Positions 1-10,177 of a stretch of DNA of 64,000 bases are shown in pieces. The DNA is taken from positions 124,001 through 188,000 of the forward strand of contig NZ_ATXQ01000002.1 of assembly GCF_000421765.1 (NCBI RefSeq), written 5' to 3'. Both the position numbers and the translations under genes were made by a program. Positions within the stretch are counted from its first letter, which is position 1; every line of letters starts with the position of its first letter. This DNA is from Denitrificimonas caeni DSM 24390 (GTDB taxonomy: Bacteria; Pseudomonadota; Gammaproteobacteria; Pseudomonadales; Pseudomonadaceae). The notes beneath the pieces are model-generated. The model did not search any database. It saw nothing but the letters and a program-made list of their open reading frames with translations, and had not been told where the DNA came from.

Positions 1-116
1 TCCAGCATAATGATGACCTTACTCTAGCTGCTCTATTGGCTAATCAACACTGAAACACTAACGCGCAAGCAGCCTAACGCTAATCATTCATCTCAAGCCC
101 TCTATCACTCTTTCTT

Positions 117-1460
117 ATGCCAACAATCACAACAGCAATCACCGACCTCAATGATCTGGTATGGGGCACTCCGATGCTAATTGCCATTCTTGGCAGCGGC
201 TTATTCCTTATGCTGTCACTGAAATTCATGCCTATTTTGAATATCAGGCGCGGCTTTGTAGAGATATGGAAAGGCCGCGCACAAGGCGATGCCAGCACAG
301 GTCAAATCAGCCCCTTTGCCGCGCTGATGACCACCTTAGCGGCCACCGTAGGAACCGGTAATATTGCCGGTGTTGCCACCGCGATCGTGCTCGGCGGACC
401 GGGTGCGCTATTTTGGATGTGGTGCACCGCCTTAGTCGGCATGGCAACCAAGTACTGCGAAGTCGTGTTAGCTGTACATTTTCGTGAGAAAAACGGTCAC
501 AACCATTTTGTTGGTGGGCCAATGTATGCAATTAAAAATGGACTGGGTTACCGATGGGCATGGCTGGGTACCTGCTTTGCCATCTTTGGTGGTCTCGCCA
601 GTTTTGGCATTGGCAATATGGTGCAAGTCAACAGCATGGCCGCTAGCTTGACTGTATCCTTTGCAATTCCTGCCTGGCTTAGCGGTGTCTGTGTGATGGT
701 GCTGGTGGGTTTAGTGATTCTCGGCGGCATTCAGAGAATTGGTGCAGTGGCAAAAACCCTAGTGCCGTTTATGTGCTTGGCTTATGTGATTGCCGCCATG
801 GTGGTGCTGGTCGTTAATTACCAAGCTATTCCGGATGCACTGCTATTGATTTTTGACTCAGCCTTTAATGGGCATGCGGCGGTTGGTGGCTTTACTGGCG
901 CAGCAATGATTGCAGCCATTCGCTTTGGTGTGGCTCGCGGCGTTTTCTCTAACGAAGCAGGTCTTGGTAGCGCCGGTATTGCGCAAGCAGCAGGCACCAG
1001 TGAAGACCCTGTCACTTCCGGCTTGATCGGCATGATGGGTACCTTTATCGACACCCTAATTGTTTGCAGCATGACAGGCTTAGCGATTATTTGTTCGGGC
1101 GTATGGAGTAATGGCCTCAGCGGCGCCGCCTTGTCTTCTTCTGCGTTTGAGTCCGCAATGCCGGGAGCTGGTAATTACATTTTGACCACAGCGTTGGTGG
1201 TGTTTGCCTTTACCACTATTTTAGGTTGGAGTTACTACGGCGAGCGCTGCTGGGAGTATTTGTTTGGCGCGCGGGCAATTTTGCCGTACCGCCTCATTTG
1301 GGTACTAATTATTCCGCTTGGCGCTGTCAGTCAACTCGATACAGTATGGTTACTTGCCGACACTCTGAATGGCTTAATGGCCTTACCCAACTTGATTTCT
1401 CTATTAGTACTAAGCCCTGTCGTGATCAAGTTGACTCAAGATCACTTCAAACAGCGTTAA
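117..1460 (+). CDS. Sodium/alanine (AGCS family) symporter
   Basis: Inner-membrane sodium- or proton-coupled carrier of the alanine/glycine:cation symporter family, probably importing small neutral amino acids; the exact substrate cannot be read from sequence. The 447-residue length is normal for the family and the chain is hydrophobic throughout with about ten membrane spans. Family signatures are TVGTGNIAGVATAI near residue 77 and the block GVFSNEAGLGSAGIAQAAG near residue 275. The ATG at 117 is used because it gives the expected N-terminus ending in VWGTPM; there is no strong Shine-Dalgarno in front. It converges on motY with only 3 bases between the stop codons. Positions 1-116 upstream hold nothing else I can identify. 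Confidence 0.9.
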   Translation: MPTITTAITDLNDLVWGTPMLIAILGSGLFLMLSLKFMPILNIRRGFVEIWKGRAQGDASTGQISPFAALMTTLAATVGTGNIAGVATAIVLGGPGALFWMWCTALVGMATKYCEVVLAVHFREKNGHNHFVGGPMYAIKNGLGYRWAWLGTCFAIFGGLASFGIGNMVQVNSMAASLTVSFAIPAWLSGVCVMVLVGLVILGGIQRIGAVAKTLVPFMCLAYVIAAMVVLVVNYQAIPDALLLIFDSAFNGHAAVGGFTGAAMIAAIRFGVARGVFSNEAGLGSAGIAQAAGTSEDPVTSGLIGMMGTFIDTLIVCSMTGLAIICSGVWSNGLSGAALSSSAFESAMPGAGNYILTTALVVFAFTTILGWSYYGERCWEYLFGARAILPYRLIWVLIIPLGAVSQLDTVWLLADTLNGLMALPNLISLLVLSPVVIKLTQDHFKQR

Positions 1461-1463
1461 CTT

Positions 1464-2354
1464 TTATTCACCTACAGCGCCATCTAAAGCGCTGTAAGTG
1501 GTTTCTGGCACTCGTGAAAGAACCACATTAACGCGACGGTTCAGAGCACGGTTAGCCGGACTGTTATTCGGCTTCAGTGGATAGCGTTCACCATGAAAGC
1601 GCACCACAATCTGCTCCTCAGGTATACCTTGATCAATAAAGTACTGCTTAACAGTTAATGCACGACGTCGTGATATTTCTCGATTACTCAACCGATTACC
1701 AAAGCTGTCTGAGTGTCCATCGAGCTCAATGTGATTAACAGTTGGGTCTTCCTTTATATAGTCAACAATCAACTGCAAGCGGCCTTGTGCTGAGCTGCTA
1801 AGACTTAAATTTTCATCAGGAAAAGCAATTCGAGTCTGTTTGATTTGTTCAAAATTATAAGGAAACAAATCCGCAGTACAATCAAGATAGCGCTGATAAG
1901 CATCAGAGAAGTGTGCAGGCATAATGCGAACTTCTAATGCATCACCTTGCTGAGTACGATGACGAATCAGCGGACCGCGACCCTCTAATAGTCCAGTCAG
2001 TAAGCGTCCGGCTTGCAATTGCGAAGTTTGCAAGCCATTGGCGCTATCGCTGATAACTACTGTACCCAAGCTAATGTCACCCTGCCCTACACGCCAAGGC
2101 GCTGCTGCAGCGACTAATAATGCTGATCCTCGGCTCAGCCATTGCTCTTGAGCTTGCAGCTTAAACACTGGGCTTTCACCTGCACGCCGAACAAACTCAC
2201 CTTGACCAAAGCCTTTAACAGGTTGCATCAAGCGACATTCAAAACGATCGCCAGCAACCTTCCACTCAACATGCTCTAAAGGTGTTTGGAACGTTAATGC
2301 CAGCGCTGGTGCTACTGAAATCGCAGCTAAAATAGAAAATACAAGTAAGCGCAT
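1464..2354 (-). CDS. motY: MotY-like flagellar motor protein with OmpA domain
   Basis: Exported protein of 296 residues with a signal peptide (residues 1 to about 19, ending APALA). It has a novel N-terminal half and a C-terminal OmpA/MotB-like peptidoglycan-binding domain (about residues 170-285) carrying the block ELDGHSDSFGNRLSNREI. This arrangement is that of MotY, which forms the T-ring around the flagellar basal body and helps anchor stator units to peptidoglycan. In Pseudomonas motY is divergent from pyrC-rnt, exactly as here, which supports the name. GGAGAG precedes the ATG at 2354. Alternative: a generic OmpA-family lipoprotein, but no lipobox is present. Confidence 0.82.
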   Translation of the reverse strand: MRLLVFSILAAISVAPALALTFQTPLEHVEWKVAGDRFECRLMQPVKGFGQGEFVRRAGESPVFKLQAQEQWLSRGSALLVAAAAPWRVGQGDISLGTVVISDSANGLQTSQLQAGRLLTGLLEGRGPLIRHRTQQGDALEVRIMPAHFSDAYQRYLDCTADLFPYNFEQIKQTRIAFPDENLSLSSSAQGRLQLIVDYIKEDPTVNHIELDGHSDSFGNRLSNREISRRRALTVKQYFIDQGIPEEQIVVRFHGERYPLKPNNSPANRALNRRVNVVLSRVPETTYSALDGAVGE

Positions 2355-2488
2355 CGCGCTCTCCAGTCAACAGAATGCCCAATGCTTATATCGGTCATAG
2401 TAAGGAAAACTTTAAAGCAGATGCCTGCATCGCGCTTTTACGGTAGCATTCAGCACATTATATTTAATTCGACTGACTGGAAGCTTTC

Positions 2489-3535
2489 ATGATTGACCGT
2501 CTTACCCTGCTGCGACCTGATGATTGGCATATTCACTTACGTGACGGCGCGTTATTACCACGCACAGTTGCAGATGCGGCTCGCACCTTTGCCCGCGCCA
2601 TCATCATGCCAAACCTTGTGCCACCGGTGCGCAATGCAGCTGAAGCCGACCAATACCGTCAGCGCATTTTAGATGCACGTCCAGCCGAGAGTTCTTTTCA
2701 GCCGCTGATGGTGCTGTACCTGACGGATCAAACTTCTGCTGCCGATATCCATAACGCAATAAAATGTGGCTTTGTCCATGCCGCCAAACTGTATCCGGCT
2801 GGAGCAACCACTAACTCAGACTCAGGTGTAACCTCTCTTGAGGCAATTTACCCTGCCCTAGAAGCCATGAGTGATGTGGGTATGCCGCTCTTGGTGCACG
2901 GTGAAGTCACCCACGCTGATGTCGATATTTTTGATCGTGAAAAACGCTTTATTGATGATCAGCTGGTGGGCTTGGTTAATCGCTTCCCCAATTTAAAAGT
3001 AGTGTTTGAACACATCACCACAGCTGATGCAGCGCAGTTTGTCCGCGAGGCATCCGACAAGATTGCCGCCACCATTACTGCTCACCATTTGCTGTATAAC
3101 CGCAACCACATGCTTGCCGGCGGTATTCGCCCGCACTTTTATTGCTTACCCATTCTAAAGCGCAATACTCACCAAGAAGCGTTATTGGATGCGGCGACTA
3201 GCGGTTCTGCTAAGTTTTTCTTAGGCACGGACTCTGCACCGCATGCACAAAATGCTAAGGAAATCTCTTGCGGTTGCGCCGGTTGCTACACCGCCTATGC
3301 CGCGATTGAGTTATATGCCGAAGCCTTTGAACAACGCAATGCGTTAGACAAACTGGAAGGTTTCGCCAGTCATTTTGGCGCAGACTTTTATCAATTACCG
3401 CGCAATCAAGACACCATCACTTTAGTCCGTGAGCCTTGGACTGCCCCACCCTCTTTAACCTTTGGCGAGCAGCAGCTGATTCCTTTGCGCGCAGGTGAAA
3501 CCCTCAACTGGCGTATTTTAGGATCTCAAGCATGA
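2489..3535 (+). CDS. pyrC: Dihydroorotase
   Basis: Zinc amidohydrolase catalysing reversible cyclisation of carbamoyl-aspartate to dihydroorotate, the third step of pyrimidine synthesis, in the cytoplasm. The 348-residue length is that of the class II (E. coli PyrC-type) enzyme. Metal ligands are visible as HIHLRDG (His14, His16), the carboxylated lysine in AAKLYPAG (Lys100), HGEVTH near residue 138 and the aspartate of GTDSAPH near residue 250. The ATG at 2489 follows a GGAAG Shine-Dalgarno. The stop overlaps the rnt start by four bases (ATGA), so the two are probably translationally coupled. Confidence 0.97.
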   Translation: MIDRLTLLRPDDWHIHLRDGALLPRTVADAARTFARAIIMPNLVPPVRNAAEADQYRQRILDARPAESSFQPLMVLYLTDQTSAADIHNAIKCGFVHAAKLYPAGATTNSDSGVTSLEAIYPALEAMSDVGMPLLVHGEVTHADVDIFDREKRFIDDQLVGLVNRFPNLKVVFEHITTADAAQFVREASDKIAATITAHHLLYNRNHMLAGGIRPHFYCLPILKRNTHQEALLDAATSGSAKFFLGTDSAPHAQNAKEISCGCAGCYTAYAAIELYAEAFEQRNALDKLEGFASHFGADFYQLPRNQDTITLVREPWTAPPSLTFGEQQLIPLRAGETLNWRILGSQA

Positions 3536-4227
3536 GCCACGATATTGATATGCAAGACTATGAAGAAGAATATCCAAACAACGGCACTGACAAGCACAGT
3601 GGTGGCTTGAAGTCGCCAATGGCGCGACGTTTCCGTGGCTACTTGCCAGTGGTGATTGATGTCGAAACCGGCGGTTTTAACTCTGCAACGGATGCACTCT
3701 TAGAAATTGCAGCAGTGATTCCTGCAATGGATGATGAAGGTTTGCTCTATGCTGAACATACTCTATTCTTTCGTGTAGAGCCTTTTGCTGGAGCGAATAT
3801 TGAGCAAGCTGCTCTTGATTTCACTGGAATCAAACTTGATCATCCGCTGCGCATGGCGGTGTCAGAAGAGCATGCCATAGCAGAAATCTTCAAAAGTGTG
3901 CGCAAATCGCTCAAGGCCTGTGGCTGTAAGCGTGCCATTTTAGTCGGTCATAACAGTCACTTTGATTTAGGCTTTTTAAATGCCGCGGTTGAACGCTGCG
4001 GTATCAAGCGCAATCCATTCCACCCTTTCTCAAGTTTTGACACTGCAACTTTAGCCGGTCTGGCTTACGGCCAAACCGTATTAGCGAAAGCCTGTGAAGC
4101 GGCAGACATCAATTTTGATACCCGTGAAGCACACAATGCACGTTACGACACGGAGAAAACCGCAGAGTTGTTCTGTGGCATCGTCAATCGCTGGAAAGAA
4201 ATGGGCGGCTGGGACGAGTTTGCTTAA
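3532..4227 (+). CDS. rnt: Ribonuclease T
   Basis: 3'-to-5' exoribonuclease of the DEDDh family that trims the 3' ends of tRNA and other stable RNAs. 231 residues. The first exonuclease motif is VIDVETGG (Asp43, Glu45), the second lies in [11 protein letters not shown], and the final His/Asp pair is in [16 protein letters not shown]. The first 30 residues are a charged extension of the kind seen in Pseudomonas RNase T. It is the second gene of the pyrC-rnt operon and is followed by a bidirectional terminator hairpin. Confidence 0.96.
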   Translation: MSHDIDMQDYEEEYPNNGTDKHSGGLKSPMARRFRGYLPVVIDVETGGFNSATDALLEIAAVIPAMDDEGLLYAEHTLFFRVEPFAGANIEQAALDFTGIKLDHPLRMAVSEEHAIAEIFKSVRKSLKACGCKRAILVGHNSHFDLGFLNAAVERCGIKRNPFHPFSSFDTATLAGLAYGQTVLAKACEAADINFDTREAHNARYDTEKTAELFCGIVNRWKEMGGWDEFA

Positions 4228-4253
4228 GCAACACCCTGCATAGAGCTACAAAA

Positions 4254-4284
4254 AAAGCGTGCAGCTGAAAACACTGCACGCTTT
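4254..4284. terminator. Bidirectional Rho-independent terminator between rnt and ppsR
   Basis: Perfect 11-base inverted repeat (AAAGCGTGCAG / CTGCACGCTTT) with a 9-base loop, bordered by an A-run on the left that gives a T-tract for minus-strand transcripts. It sits between the convergent genes rnt and ppsR. Confidence 0.85.
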
Positions 4285-4319
4285 AGTCAATCTTCAAGCC
4301 ATTCAAGCTGTTACAACGC

Positions 4320-5138
4320 TTACTTCAAGCGACGCTCAATACCCTTTTCCACCAAAATTTTTGCAGAAATTTCTTCCACAGAAAAATGCGTAGTATTGAT
4401 GAAGTTAATATTGTCACGTCTAAACAAAGACTCAACTTCACGCACTTCAAACTCACACTGCGCATAGCTGGCATAGCGACTATTAGGCTTACGCTCATTA
4501 CGAATCGCCGCTAAACGATCGGCATCAATGGTCAAACCAAACAGCTTATCTTTGTATTTATTCAAAGAAGATGGCAGTTGTAAATGCTCCATATCTTCTT
4601 CAGTCAATGGATAGTTGGCAGCGCGAATCCCGTACTGCATCGCCATATACAGGCACGTTGGGGTTTTGCCACAGCGCGAGACACCAACCAAAATAATATC
4701 CGCACTGTCGTAATGACGGGTGCGCGCGCCATCGTCATTATCTAAAGCAAAATGCACCGCTTCAATGCGCTCCATATAGTTGGCGCTATGGGTTATTGAA
4801 TGCGATTTACCAACTGAATAAGACGAACGCTCATCCAACTCTTCTTCTAATGGCGCGAGAAAACTAGAAAAAATATCCACTTTAAACGCATTGGCCGTAG
4901 ATAAAATATCTCGAATTTCAGTATTGACGATGGTATCGAAGACAATGGGCCGCACCTGCTCAGTGTCGGCGACAGCGTTAATTTGCTGTACCATAGCCTG
5001 TGCTTTTTCAACTGTGTCAATGTAAGGTCTGGTCAAACGACGAAAATCAATATTGCCAAATTGTGCCAGCAAGCTTTGCCCAAGCGTTTCGGCAGTAATA
5101 CCTGTTCCATCAGAGATAAAAAAAGCTGTACGTTTCAT
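4320..5138 (-). CDS. ppsR: PEP synthase regulatory protein (bifunctional kinase/phosphorylase)
   Basis: Controls PEP synthase by ADP-dependent phosphorylation and Pi-dependent dephosphorylation of its active-site threonine. The family (formerly DUF299) is recognised from the N-terminus [17 protein letters not shown] and the P-loop-like [10 protein letters not shown] near residue 155. 272 residues from the ATG at 5138. A TTG nine bases upstream is possible, but MKRTAFF is the usual family N-terminus. It is divergent from ppsA, its target, the conserved arrangement in pseudomonads and enterobacteria. Confidence 0.93.
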   Translation of the reverse strand: MKRTAFFISDGTGITAETLGQSLLAQFGNIDFRRLTRPYIDTVEKAQAMVQQINAVADTEQVRPIVFDTIVNTEIRDILSTANAFKVDIFSSFLAPLEEELDERSSYSVGKSHSITHSANYMERIEAVHFALDNDDGARTRHYDSADIILVGVSRCGKTPTCLYMAMQYGIRAANYPLTEEDMEHLQLPSSLNKYKDKLFGLTIDADRLAAIRNERKPNSRYASYAQCEFEVREVESLFRRDNINFINTTHFSVEEISAKILVEKGIERRLK

Positions 5139-5290
5139 AATTGCCAAAAGCCTTAAGTCGTGGACGTTTCTCGGTTATTATAGGCTGGTTTTTTACCAGA
5201 CATGTTGTTAAGCGACATTGTGACCCATTTTCCCCAAACAAGGCCAATAGATTACACTGGCCCTTTCAATACAGACGTGGAGAGATCACC

Positions 5291-7657
5291 TTGGTTGAGT
5301 ACGTAGTTTCCCTCGATAAGCTCGGTAACCATGATGTTGAGCGTGTAGGGGGCAAAAACGCTTCCCTAGGCGAAATGATCAGTAACCTTGCAGGTGCCGG
5401 TGTATCCGTTCCCGGTGGTTTTGCCACAACCGCACAAGCATACCGTGACTTTATTGATGCCAATAATCTAGATGCACGCATCCACGACTTGCTGGACACC
5501 TTAGACATTGATGACGTTAATGCGCTGGCTAAAGCTGGCACGCAAATTCGTCAATGGATTTTAGACGGTGATTTCCCTGCACAACTGGATGCTGATATTC
5601 GCAGTGTCTTCGCTGCAATGGCCAATGGCAATGACAATATGGCCGTCGCGGTACGCTCCTCTGCCACTGCAGAAGATTTGCCCGATGCGTCGTTTGCTGG
5701 CCAGCAAGAAACCTTTTTGAATATTCGCGGCGTGGACAATGTAATCCGCGCAGCCAAAGAAGTGTTTGCTTCATTGTTTAATGACCGCGCTATTTCTTAC
5801 CGCGTGCACCAAGGCTTTGATCACCGTAACGTTGCGTTATCTGCTGGTGTTCAGCGCATGGTGCGCTCAGAAACTGCCGCTGCCGGGGTGATGTTCAGCC
5901 TTGATACTGAATCAGGCTTTCGTGATGTAGTGTTTATCACCGGCGCTTATGGTCTCGGTGAAACCGTTGTACAGGGCGCAGTTAACCCTGATGAGTTTTA
6001 TGTACACAAGCAAACATTAGCCGCTGGCCGCCCGGCGATTTTACGTCGCAACCTCGGCAGTAAAGCTTTAAAAATGATTTATGGCGCGGACGCCAGTGCC
6101 GGTAAATCAGTTCAAACCGTTGACGTTGCCGCTGCTGACCGCATGCGTTTTGCCCTCACCGATGAAGAAGTCACTAACCTTGCTAAACAAGCGGTGATCA
6201 TTGAGCAGCACTACGGTTGTCCAATGGACATTGAGTGGGCTAAAGATGGCGACGACGGCAAGCTGTACATTGTCCAGGCTCGTCCTGAAACAGTGAAAAG
6301 TCGTAGCAATCTCAACGTCATGGAGCGTTACTTGCTCAAAGAACAAGGCAATGTTTTGGTTGAAGGCCGCGCGATTGGCCAACGCATTGGTGCAGGTCCG
6401 GTACGCATCATCAATGATGTATCTGAAATGGATAAAGTCCAGCCTGGCGACGTGCTGGTCTCTGATATGACCGACCCCGACTGGGAGCCGGTGATGAAAC
6501 GCGCTAGTGCGATTGTCACCAACCGTGGTGGTCGTACTTGTCACGCCGCAATTATTGCTCGCGAACTTGGTATTCCAGCAGTGGTTGGTTGTGGCAACGC
6601 CACCGCATTACTGAAAGACGGCCAAGGTGTCACTGTTTCTTGTGCTGAAGGCGATACCGGTTTTGTCTTTGATGGCGAGCTGAATTTTGATATTCGCACC
6701 AACTCTGTCGAAGCAATGCCAGACCTGCCATTCAAAATCATGATGAACGTCGGCAACCCTGATCGTGCCTTTGATTTCGCCCAACTGCCTAACGCTGGTG
6801 TTGGTTTAGCGCGTCTTGAGTTCATTATCAACCGCATGATTGGCGTACACCCTAAAGCCTTGTTGAACTTCAACAGTTTGCCAAGTGAACTGCAAGAAAG
6901 CGTGGAAAAGCGCATTGCCGGCTATGCCAGCCCGGTTGACTTCTATGTCGACAAACTGGTTGAAGGCGTCAGTACCTTAGCCGCTGCTTTCTGGCCAAAA
7001 AAAGTCATTGTGCGTTTATCCGACTTTAAATCCAACGAATACGCCAACCTGATTGGCGGCAAGCTGTACGAGCCAACTGAAGAAAACCCAATGCTAGGCT
7101 TCCGCGGTGCGTCACGCTATATCAGCGAATCATTCCGCGACTGTTTCGAACTGGAATGTCGTGCGATGAAGCGCGTGCGTGATGTGATGGGTCTGACCAA
7201 CGTTGAGTTGATGGTGCCATTCGTACGTACTGTCAATGAAGCCGCGCAAGTAGTCAGCTTGCTGGAAGAGTATGGCCTGAAGCGTGGCGAAAATGGTTTG
7301 CGCTTGATTATGATGTGCGAGCTACCTTCTAACGCTCTGCTGGCGGATGAGTTCCTTGAGCACTTTGATGGTTTCTCCATCGGCTCCAATGACATGACCC
7401 AGCTGACTTTAGGCCTGGACCGTGATTCTGGGGTGATTGCTCACTTGTTTGATGAGCGTGACCCTGCGGTTAAGAAGCTGCTGTCGATGGCCATTCAAGC
7501 CTGTATTAAAGCCAATAAGTACATTGGTATTTGTGGCCAAGGCCCGTCTGACCACCCAGATCTTGCCCGCTGGTTAATGGAGCAAGGCATCGAAAGCGTT
7601 TCTCTGAATCCAGACTCAGTGCTGGATACTTGGTTCTTCCTCGCGGAAAACAACTAA
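5291..7657 (+). CDS. ppsA: Phosphoenolpyruvate synthase
   Basis: Converts pyruvate, ATP and water to PEP, AMP and phosphate, the gluconeogenic step needed on lactate, pyruvate or propionate. Three parts are visible: an N-terminal ATP-grasp domain ([12 protein letters not shown] near the start), the swivelling phosphohistidine domain with [18 protein letters not shown] (His418), and a C-terminal TIM barrel with [16 protein letters not shown]. The frame is open from 5141, but TTG at 5291 ([11 protein letters not shown]) is the family N-terminus, gives 788 residues as usual for PpsA, and has GGAGA 8 bases upstream. The adjacent divergent ppsR encodes its regulator, and a strong terminator follows. 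Confidence 0.95.
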   Translation: MVEYVVSLDKLGNHDVERVGGKNASLGEMISNLAGAGVSVPGGFATTAQAYRDFIDANNLDARIHDLLDTLDIDDVNALAKAGTQIRQWILDGDFPAQLDADIRSVFAAMANGNDNMAVAVRSSATAEDLPDASFAGQQETFLNIRGVDNVIRAAKEVFASLFNDRAISYRVHQGFDHRNVALSAGVQRMVRSETAAAGVMFSLDTESGFRDVVFITGAYGLGETVVQGAVNPDEFYVHKQTLAAGRPAILRRNLGSKALKMIYGADASAGKSVQTVDVAAADRMRFALTDEEVTNLAKQAVIIEQHYGCPMDIEWAKDGDDGKLYIVQARPETVKSRSNLNVMERYLLKEQGNVLVEGRAIGQRIGAGPVRIINDVSEMDKVQPGDVLVSDMTDPDWEPVMKRASAIVTNRGGRTCHAAIIARELGIPAVVGCGNATALLKDGQGVTVSCAEGDTGFVFDGELNFDIRTNSVEAMPDLPFKIMMNVGNPDRAFDFAQLPNAGVGLARLEFIINRMIGVHPKALLNFNSLPSELQESVEKRIAGYASPVDFYVDKLVEGVSTLAAAFWPKKVIVRLSDFKSNEYANLIGGKLYEPTEENPMLGFRGASRYISESFRDCFELECRAMKRVRDVMGLTNVELMVPFVRTVNEAAQVVSLLEEYGLKRGENGLRLIMMCELPSNALLADEFLEHFDGFSIGSNDMTQLTLGLDRDSGVIAHLFDERDPAVKKLLSMAIQACIKANKYIGICGQGPSDHPDLARWLMEQGIESVSLNPDSVLDTWFFLAENN

Positions 7658-7663
7658 GCACTT

Positions 7664-7702
7664 AACACACCTGTACGCCACTAAACGACGTGCAGGTGTG
7701 TT
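7664..7702 (+). terminator. Terminator after ppsA
   Basis: Inverted repeat of 14 bases with one G-T pair (AACACACCTGTACG / CGTGCAGGTGTGTT) and an 11-base loop, just after the ppsA stop. The tract that follows is only moderately T-rich. Confidence 0.7.
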
Positions 7703-7899
7703 GCTAGTTTATCCCTCTTACAACAAACCAGACGCCAAGTTCATCGATCCTTTCTGCTTATGCTGCGCATTATTTACGCCAGCTACTTTTTAGCTTTAGT
7801 TATAAAAAATAAACTTTATATAACCATAGATCAATTAATTCCTTTTGCCAAAGTGGCTGCTATGCAAATATACGCCACATAGATTAAGGAGTTCCCAAC

Positions 7900-8853
7900 A
7901 TGAAATATTTCTACGCCAGCTTGGCGTTTTTTTTATCCTTGGCATTGGGCAGTGTTCAAGCCGCCACTTATCAACCTCTTTTAGAAGCAACAGAGTTGAG
8001 TGAAGCGCTGTCAGCTCGCCCGCAACTGCAAATTATCGACATCCGCAGCCCTGATGATTACGCCGCTGGCCATATTCCCGGTGCCGTATCGGCTCCATAC
8101 GGGCAATGGCGCGGACCTGCTAATAATCCAGGACAGCTGTCCGATAACCCTTACTTTGAAAAGCTTGTACGTCAACTCGGCTTAACCGATCAACAGCCAA
8201 TTGTTGTCTACTCCAGCGGCGTTGATGAAACCGACTTTGGCGCAGCAGCACGGGTATATTGGACCCTTAAATACCTAGGCTTAACTGATTTAAGCGTGCT
8301 TAATGGTGGTTTTCAGCAATGGCAATTGGCGCAGCAAGCCATTAGCAGCGATGCGACTCAAGTATCAGCCAGCCAATTAACGGTACAAAACAACTCAAAA
8401 TTAGTCATATCAAAAGACCAATTGCTCGAGAAGATCACTCAGCAGGACACGACCTATCAGTTACTTGATGCGCGTCCGCCGCTGTTTTACCAAGGCCAGG
8501 TCAAAGCGCCGACAGCCAGCACCGGCGGTACCATTGCCACTGCGCAAAACACCCCTTTTACTCAGTGGTTCAATGACAATGACACGCGCATTCGTCCGGT
8601 TGCTGAAATCAAAGAACTGGTACGTAGCCAAGGTTTAGATCAAGCACAAGAAACCGTGTCTTTTTGTAATACCGGTCACTGGGCAGCAACCAATTGGTTT
8701 GTCCTCTCAGAACTTGCCGGCTTAAAAGATGTGCGCCTCTACCCTGCCTCGCTAGCTGAATGGACTCAAGATAAAAAAAGTTTACCCATGGAAAATACAC
8801 CTAGTCGTTTAGAGCAAATCAAAGCAAAGTTTTCTAAGTTGGTGAATGACTAA
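7900..8853 (+). CDS. Exported two-domain rhodanese (thiosulfate sulfurtransferase)
   Basis: Periplasmic sulfurtransferase of 317 residues. A signal peptide (residues 1 to about 22, ending GSVQA) is followed by two rhodanese folds: an N-terminal one with IIDIRSPDDYAAGHIPGA that lacks the active cysteine, and a C-terminal one with LLDARPPLFYQG and the active loop SFCNTGHWA (Cys near residue 255). This is the usual inactive/active pairing of tandem rhodaneses. It is followed without a gap by a YeeE/TsuA-like sulfur transporter and a 55-aa membrane protein, suggesting a thiosulfate or sulfane-sulfur handling operon. The ATG at 7900 follows AAGGAG. The substrate is inferred from the family. Confidence 0.85.
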   Translation: MKYFYASLAFFLSLALGSVQAATYQPLLEATELSEALSARPQLQIIDIRSPDDYAAGHIPGAVSAPYGQWRGPANNPGQLSDNPYFEKLVRQLGLTDQQPIVVYSSGVDETDFGAAARVYWTLKYLGLTDLSVLNGGFQQWQLAQQAISSDATQVSASQLTVQNNSKLVISKDQLLEKITQQDTTYQLLDARPPLFYQGQVKAPTASTGGTIATAQNTPFTQWFNDNDTRIRPVAEIKELVRSQGLDQAQETVSFCNTGHWAATNWFVLSELAGLKDVRLYPASLAEWTQDKKSLPMENTPSRLEQIKAKFSKLVND

Positions 8854-8854
8854 G

Positions 8855-9946
8855 ATGAAAAATCGTTTAGCTTTAACAGTGGTTTTCGCCGCCTTTGCCG
8901 TGTTTTTGTTTTGGTTTGTCTCAGTACGGCAAAGTTTGCTGTTCATGGTTGGTATTGGCTTAGGCGTAGTACTGGCCGGGGCGCGCTTTGGCTTTACCAC
9001 AGGTTGGCGTAATTTAATTGAGCAGCGCGATGCCAGTGGAGTCTTTGCTCAACTGATTTTGCTGGCCGTTGCTGCAGCCTTCTCCATGCCTCTGCTGGCC
9101 AGCTTCCCAACCGAGCTCAGCGCTGCGTTAGGCCCACCGAGTATTAGTCTTTTAGTGGGTGCTTTAGTGTTTGGCGGCGCCATGCAAATTGCTGATGGCT
9201 GTGGCTCCGGCACTCTATATAAAGCTGGCTTAGGCATTCCATTGAACATGGCCATTCTGCCAGTGTTTGCGCTGGGCAGTTTCTTAGGCTCCGCACACTT
9301 GGGCTGGTGGCTCGACTTGGGCAGCGTGCAACCCGTAGGCTTAGTCGAAGAAGTGGGTTTGAGCGGCGCACTAGGGTTGACTTACCTCGGTTTGATTGTG
9401 CTGGCATTAGCCGCTTGGTGGTGGTCAAAAACCAGCAGCGTATCGCGTAGCCTATTGAATAAAAACTTAATCGTTGGCGCAGTCCTGATTGCTGTATTAG
9501 CCGTACTGATCTTAGTGATTGCTGGCAAGCCTTGGGGCGTGGTGTATGGCTTCGGTTTATGGGCGGCAAAAATTGCTCAAGCCGGCAACCTGTTTGACCC
9601 GACAGTTAATGCGTTCTGGAGTCAGCCGGTTAATGCGACAGCCTTGCAGCAGTCGGTATTTTTAGACCTGACCTCGATCACCAATATTGGAATTTTGGCC
9701 GGTGCGCTATGGATTTTTTCACGCAATAAATCTGGCAAACCGAACAAGCTCAATACGCAACAATGGATTGTCGGCATCATTGCTGGCTTCTTATTGGGCT
9801 ACAGCTCACGTTTAGCCTTTGGTTGTAATGTCGGGGCAATGGTCAGCGGGATTTCCACCGGCAGCATTCACGGTTGGATCTGGGTCGTGATGGCTTTCTT
9901 GGGCTCATTGATTGGTGTACGTGTGCGCCGTTATTTTGGATATTGA
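8855..9946 (+). CDS. YeeE/YedE (TsuA-like) sulfur transporter
   Basis: Multi-spanning inner-membrane protein of 363 residues made of two YeeE-type halves. Each half carries a cysteine motif: ADGCGSGTLYKAGLG near residue 115 and FGCNVGAMVSGISTGS near residue 325. Family members with this fold import thiosulfate by relaying it past membrane-facing cysteines. The start could be the ATG at 8846, overlapping the rhodanese stop, or the ATG at 8855 directly after it. The second is chosen because MKNRLALT is followed by the first span. Partner rhodanese upstream; coupling of uptake to sulfur transfer is inference. Confidence 0.85.
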   Translation: MKNRLALTVVFAAFAVFLFWFVSVRQSLLFMVGIGLGVVLAGARFGFTTGWRNLIEQRDASGVFAQLILLAVAAAFSMPLLASFPTELSAALGPPSISLLVGALVFGGAMQIADGCGSGTLYKAGLGIPLNMAILPVFALGSFLGSAHLGWWLDLGSVQPVGLVEEVGLSGALGLTYLGLIVLALAAWWWSKTSSVSRSLLNKNLIVGAVLIAVLAVLILVIAGKPWGVVYGFGLWAAKIAQAGNLFDPTVNAFWSQPVNATALQQSVFLDLTSITNIGILAGALWIFSRNKSGKPNKLNTQQWIVGIIAGFLLGYSSRLAFGCNVGAMVSGISTGSIHGWIWVVMAFLGSLIGVRVRRYFGY

Positions 9947-9947
9947 G

Positions 9948-10115
9948 ATGAATAGATTAAGTAGCGTACGTATTGTGGTGTTTTGGACCCTACTGGTCGG
10001 CTTCTTTGTTTGGGACTGGCACAACGCTGAACCAGTCAACCTGCGCTTAGAAGCACCTGTTATTGCCATTGGTTCAGGCCAAGCGCCCTCTGGTGGTCAT
10101 TGCGCAACCTTCTAA
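9948..10115 (+). CDS. Small single-span membrane protein of the sulfur operon
   Basis: A 55-residue frame beginning one base after the stop of the YeeE-like transporter (TGA-G-ATG), as in tightly packed operons. It has one membrane helix (VRIVVFWTLLVGFFVWDW, residues 7-24) and a periplasmic-looking tail ending SGGHCATF with a lone cysteine three residues from the end. I do not recognise the family. Position and the terminal cysteine suggest an accessory subunit of the transporter, which is inference. A hairpin (10132-10163) follows the stop. Confidence 0.55.
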   Translation: MNRLSSVRIVVFWTLLVGFFVWDWHNAEPVNLRLEAPVIAIGSGQAPSGGHCATF

Positions 10116-10131
10116 AGACCTAAATGAGATC

Positions 10132-10163
10132 ATGCCCAGTCAAGTTAAGACTTGTCTGGGCAT
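10132..10163. terminator. Hairpin between sulfur operon and methyltransferase gene
   Basis: Inverted repeat ATGCCCAG-t-CAAG / CTTG-t-CTGGGCAT with a 6-base loop and one T-T mismatch, located between convergent genes. There is no clear T-tract, so it may act as a weak or protein-assisted terminator. Confidence 0.5.
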
Positions 10164-10177
10164 TGCGCTGAATTGTG

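Noticed and set aside
5141-5290. N-terminal extension of ppsA
   Set aside because: The extra 50 codons cover the ppsR-ppsA intergenic region, do not resemble PpsA, and a TTG with a good Shine-Dalgarno at 5291 gives the family N-terminus.
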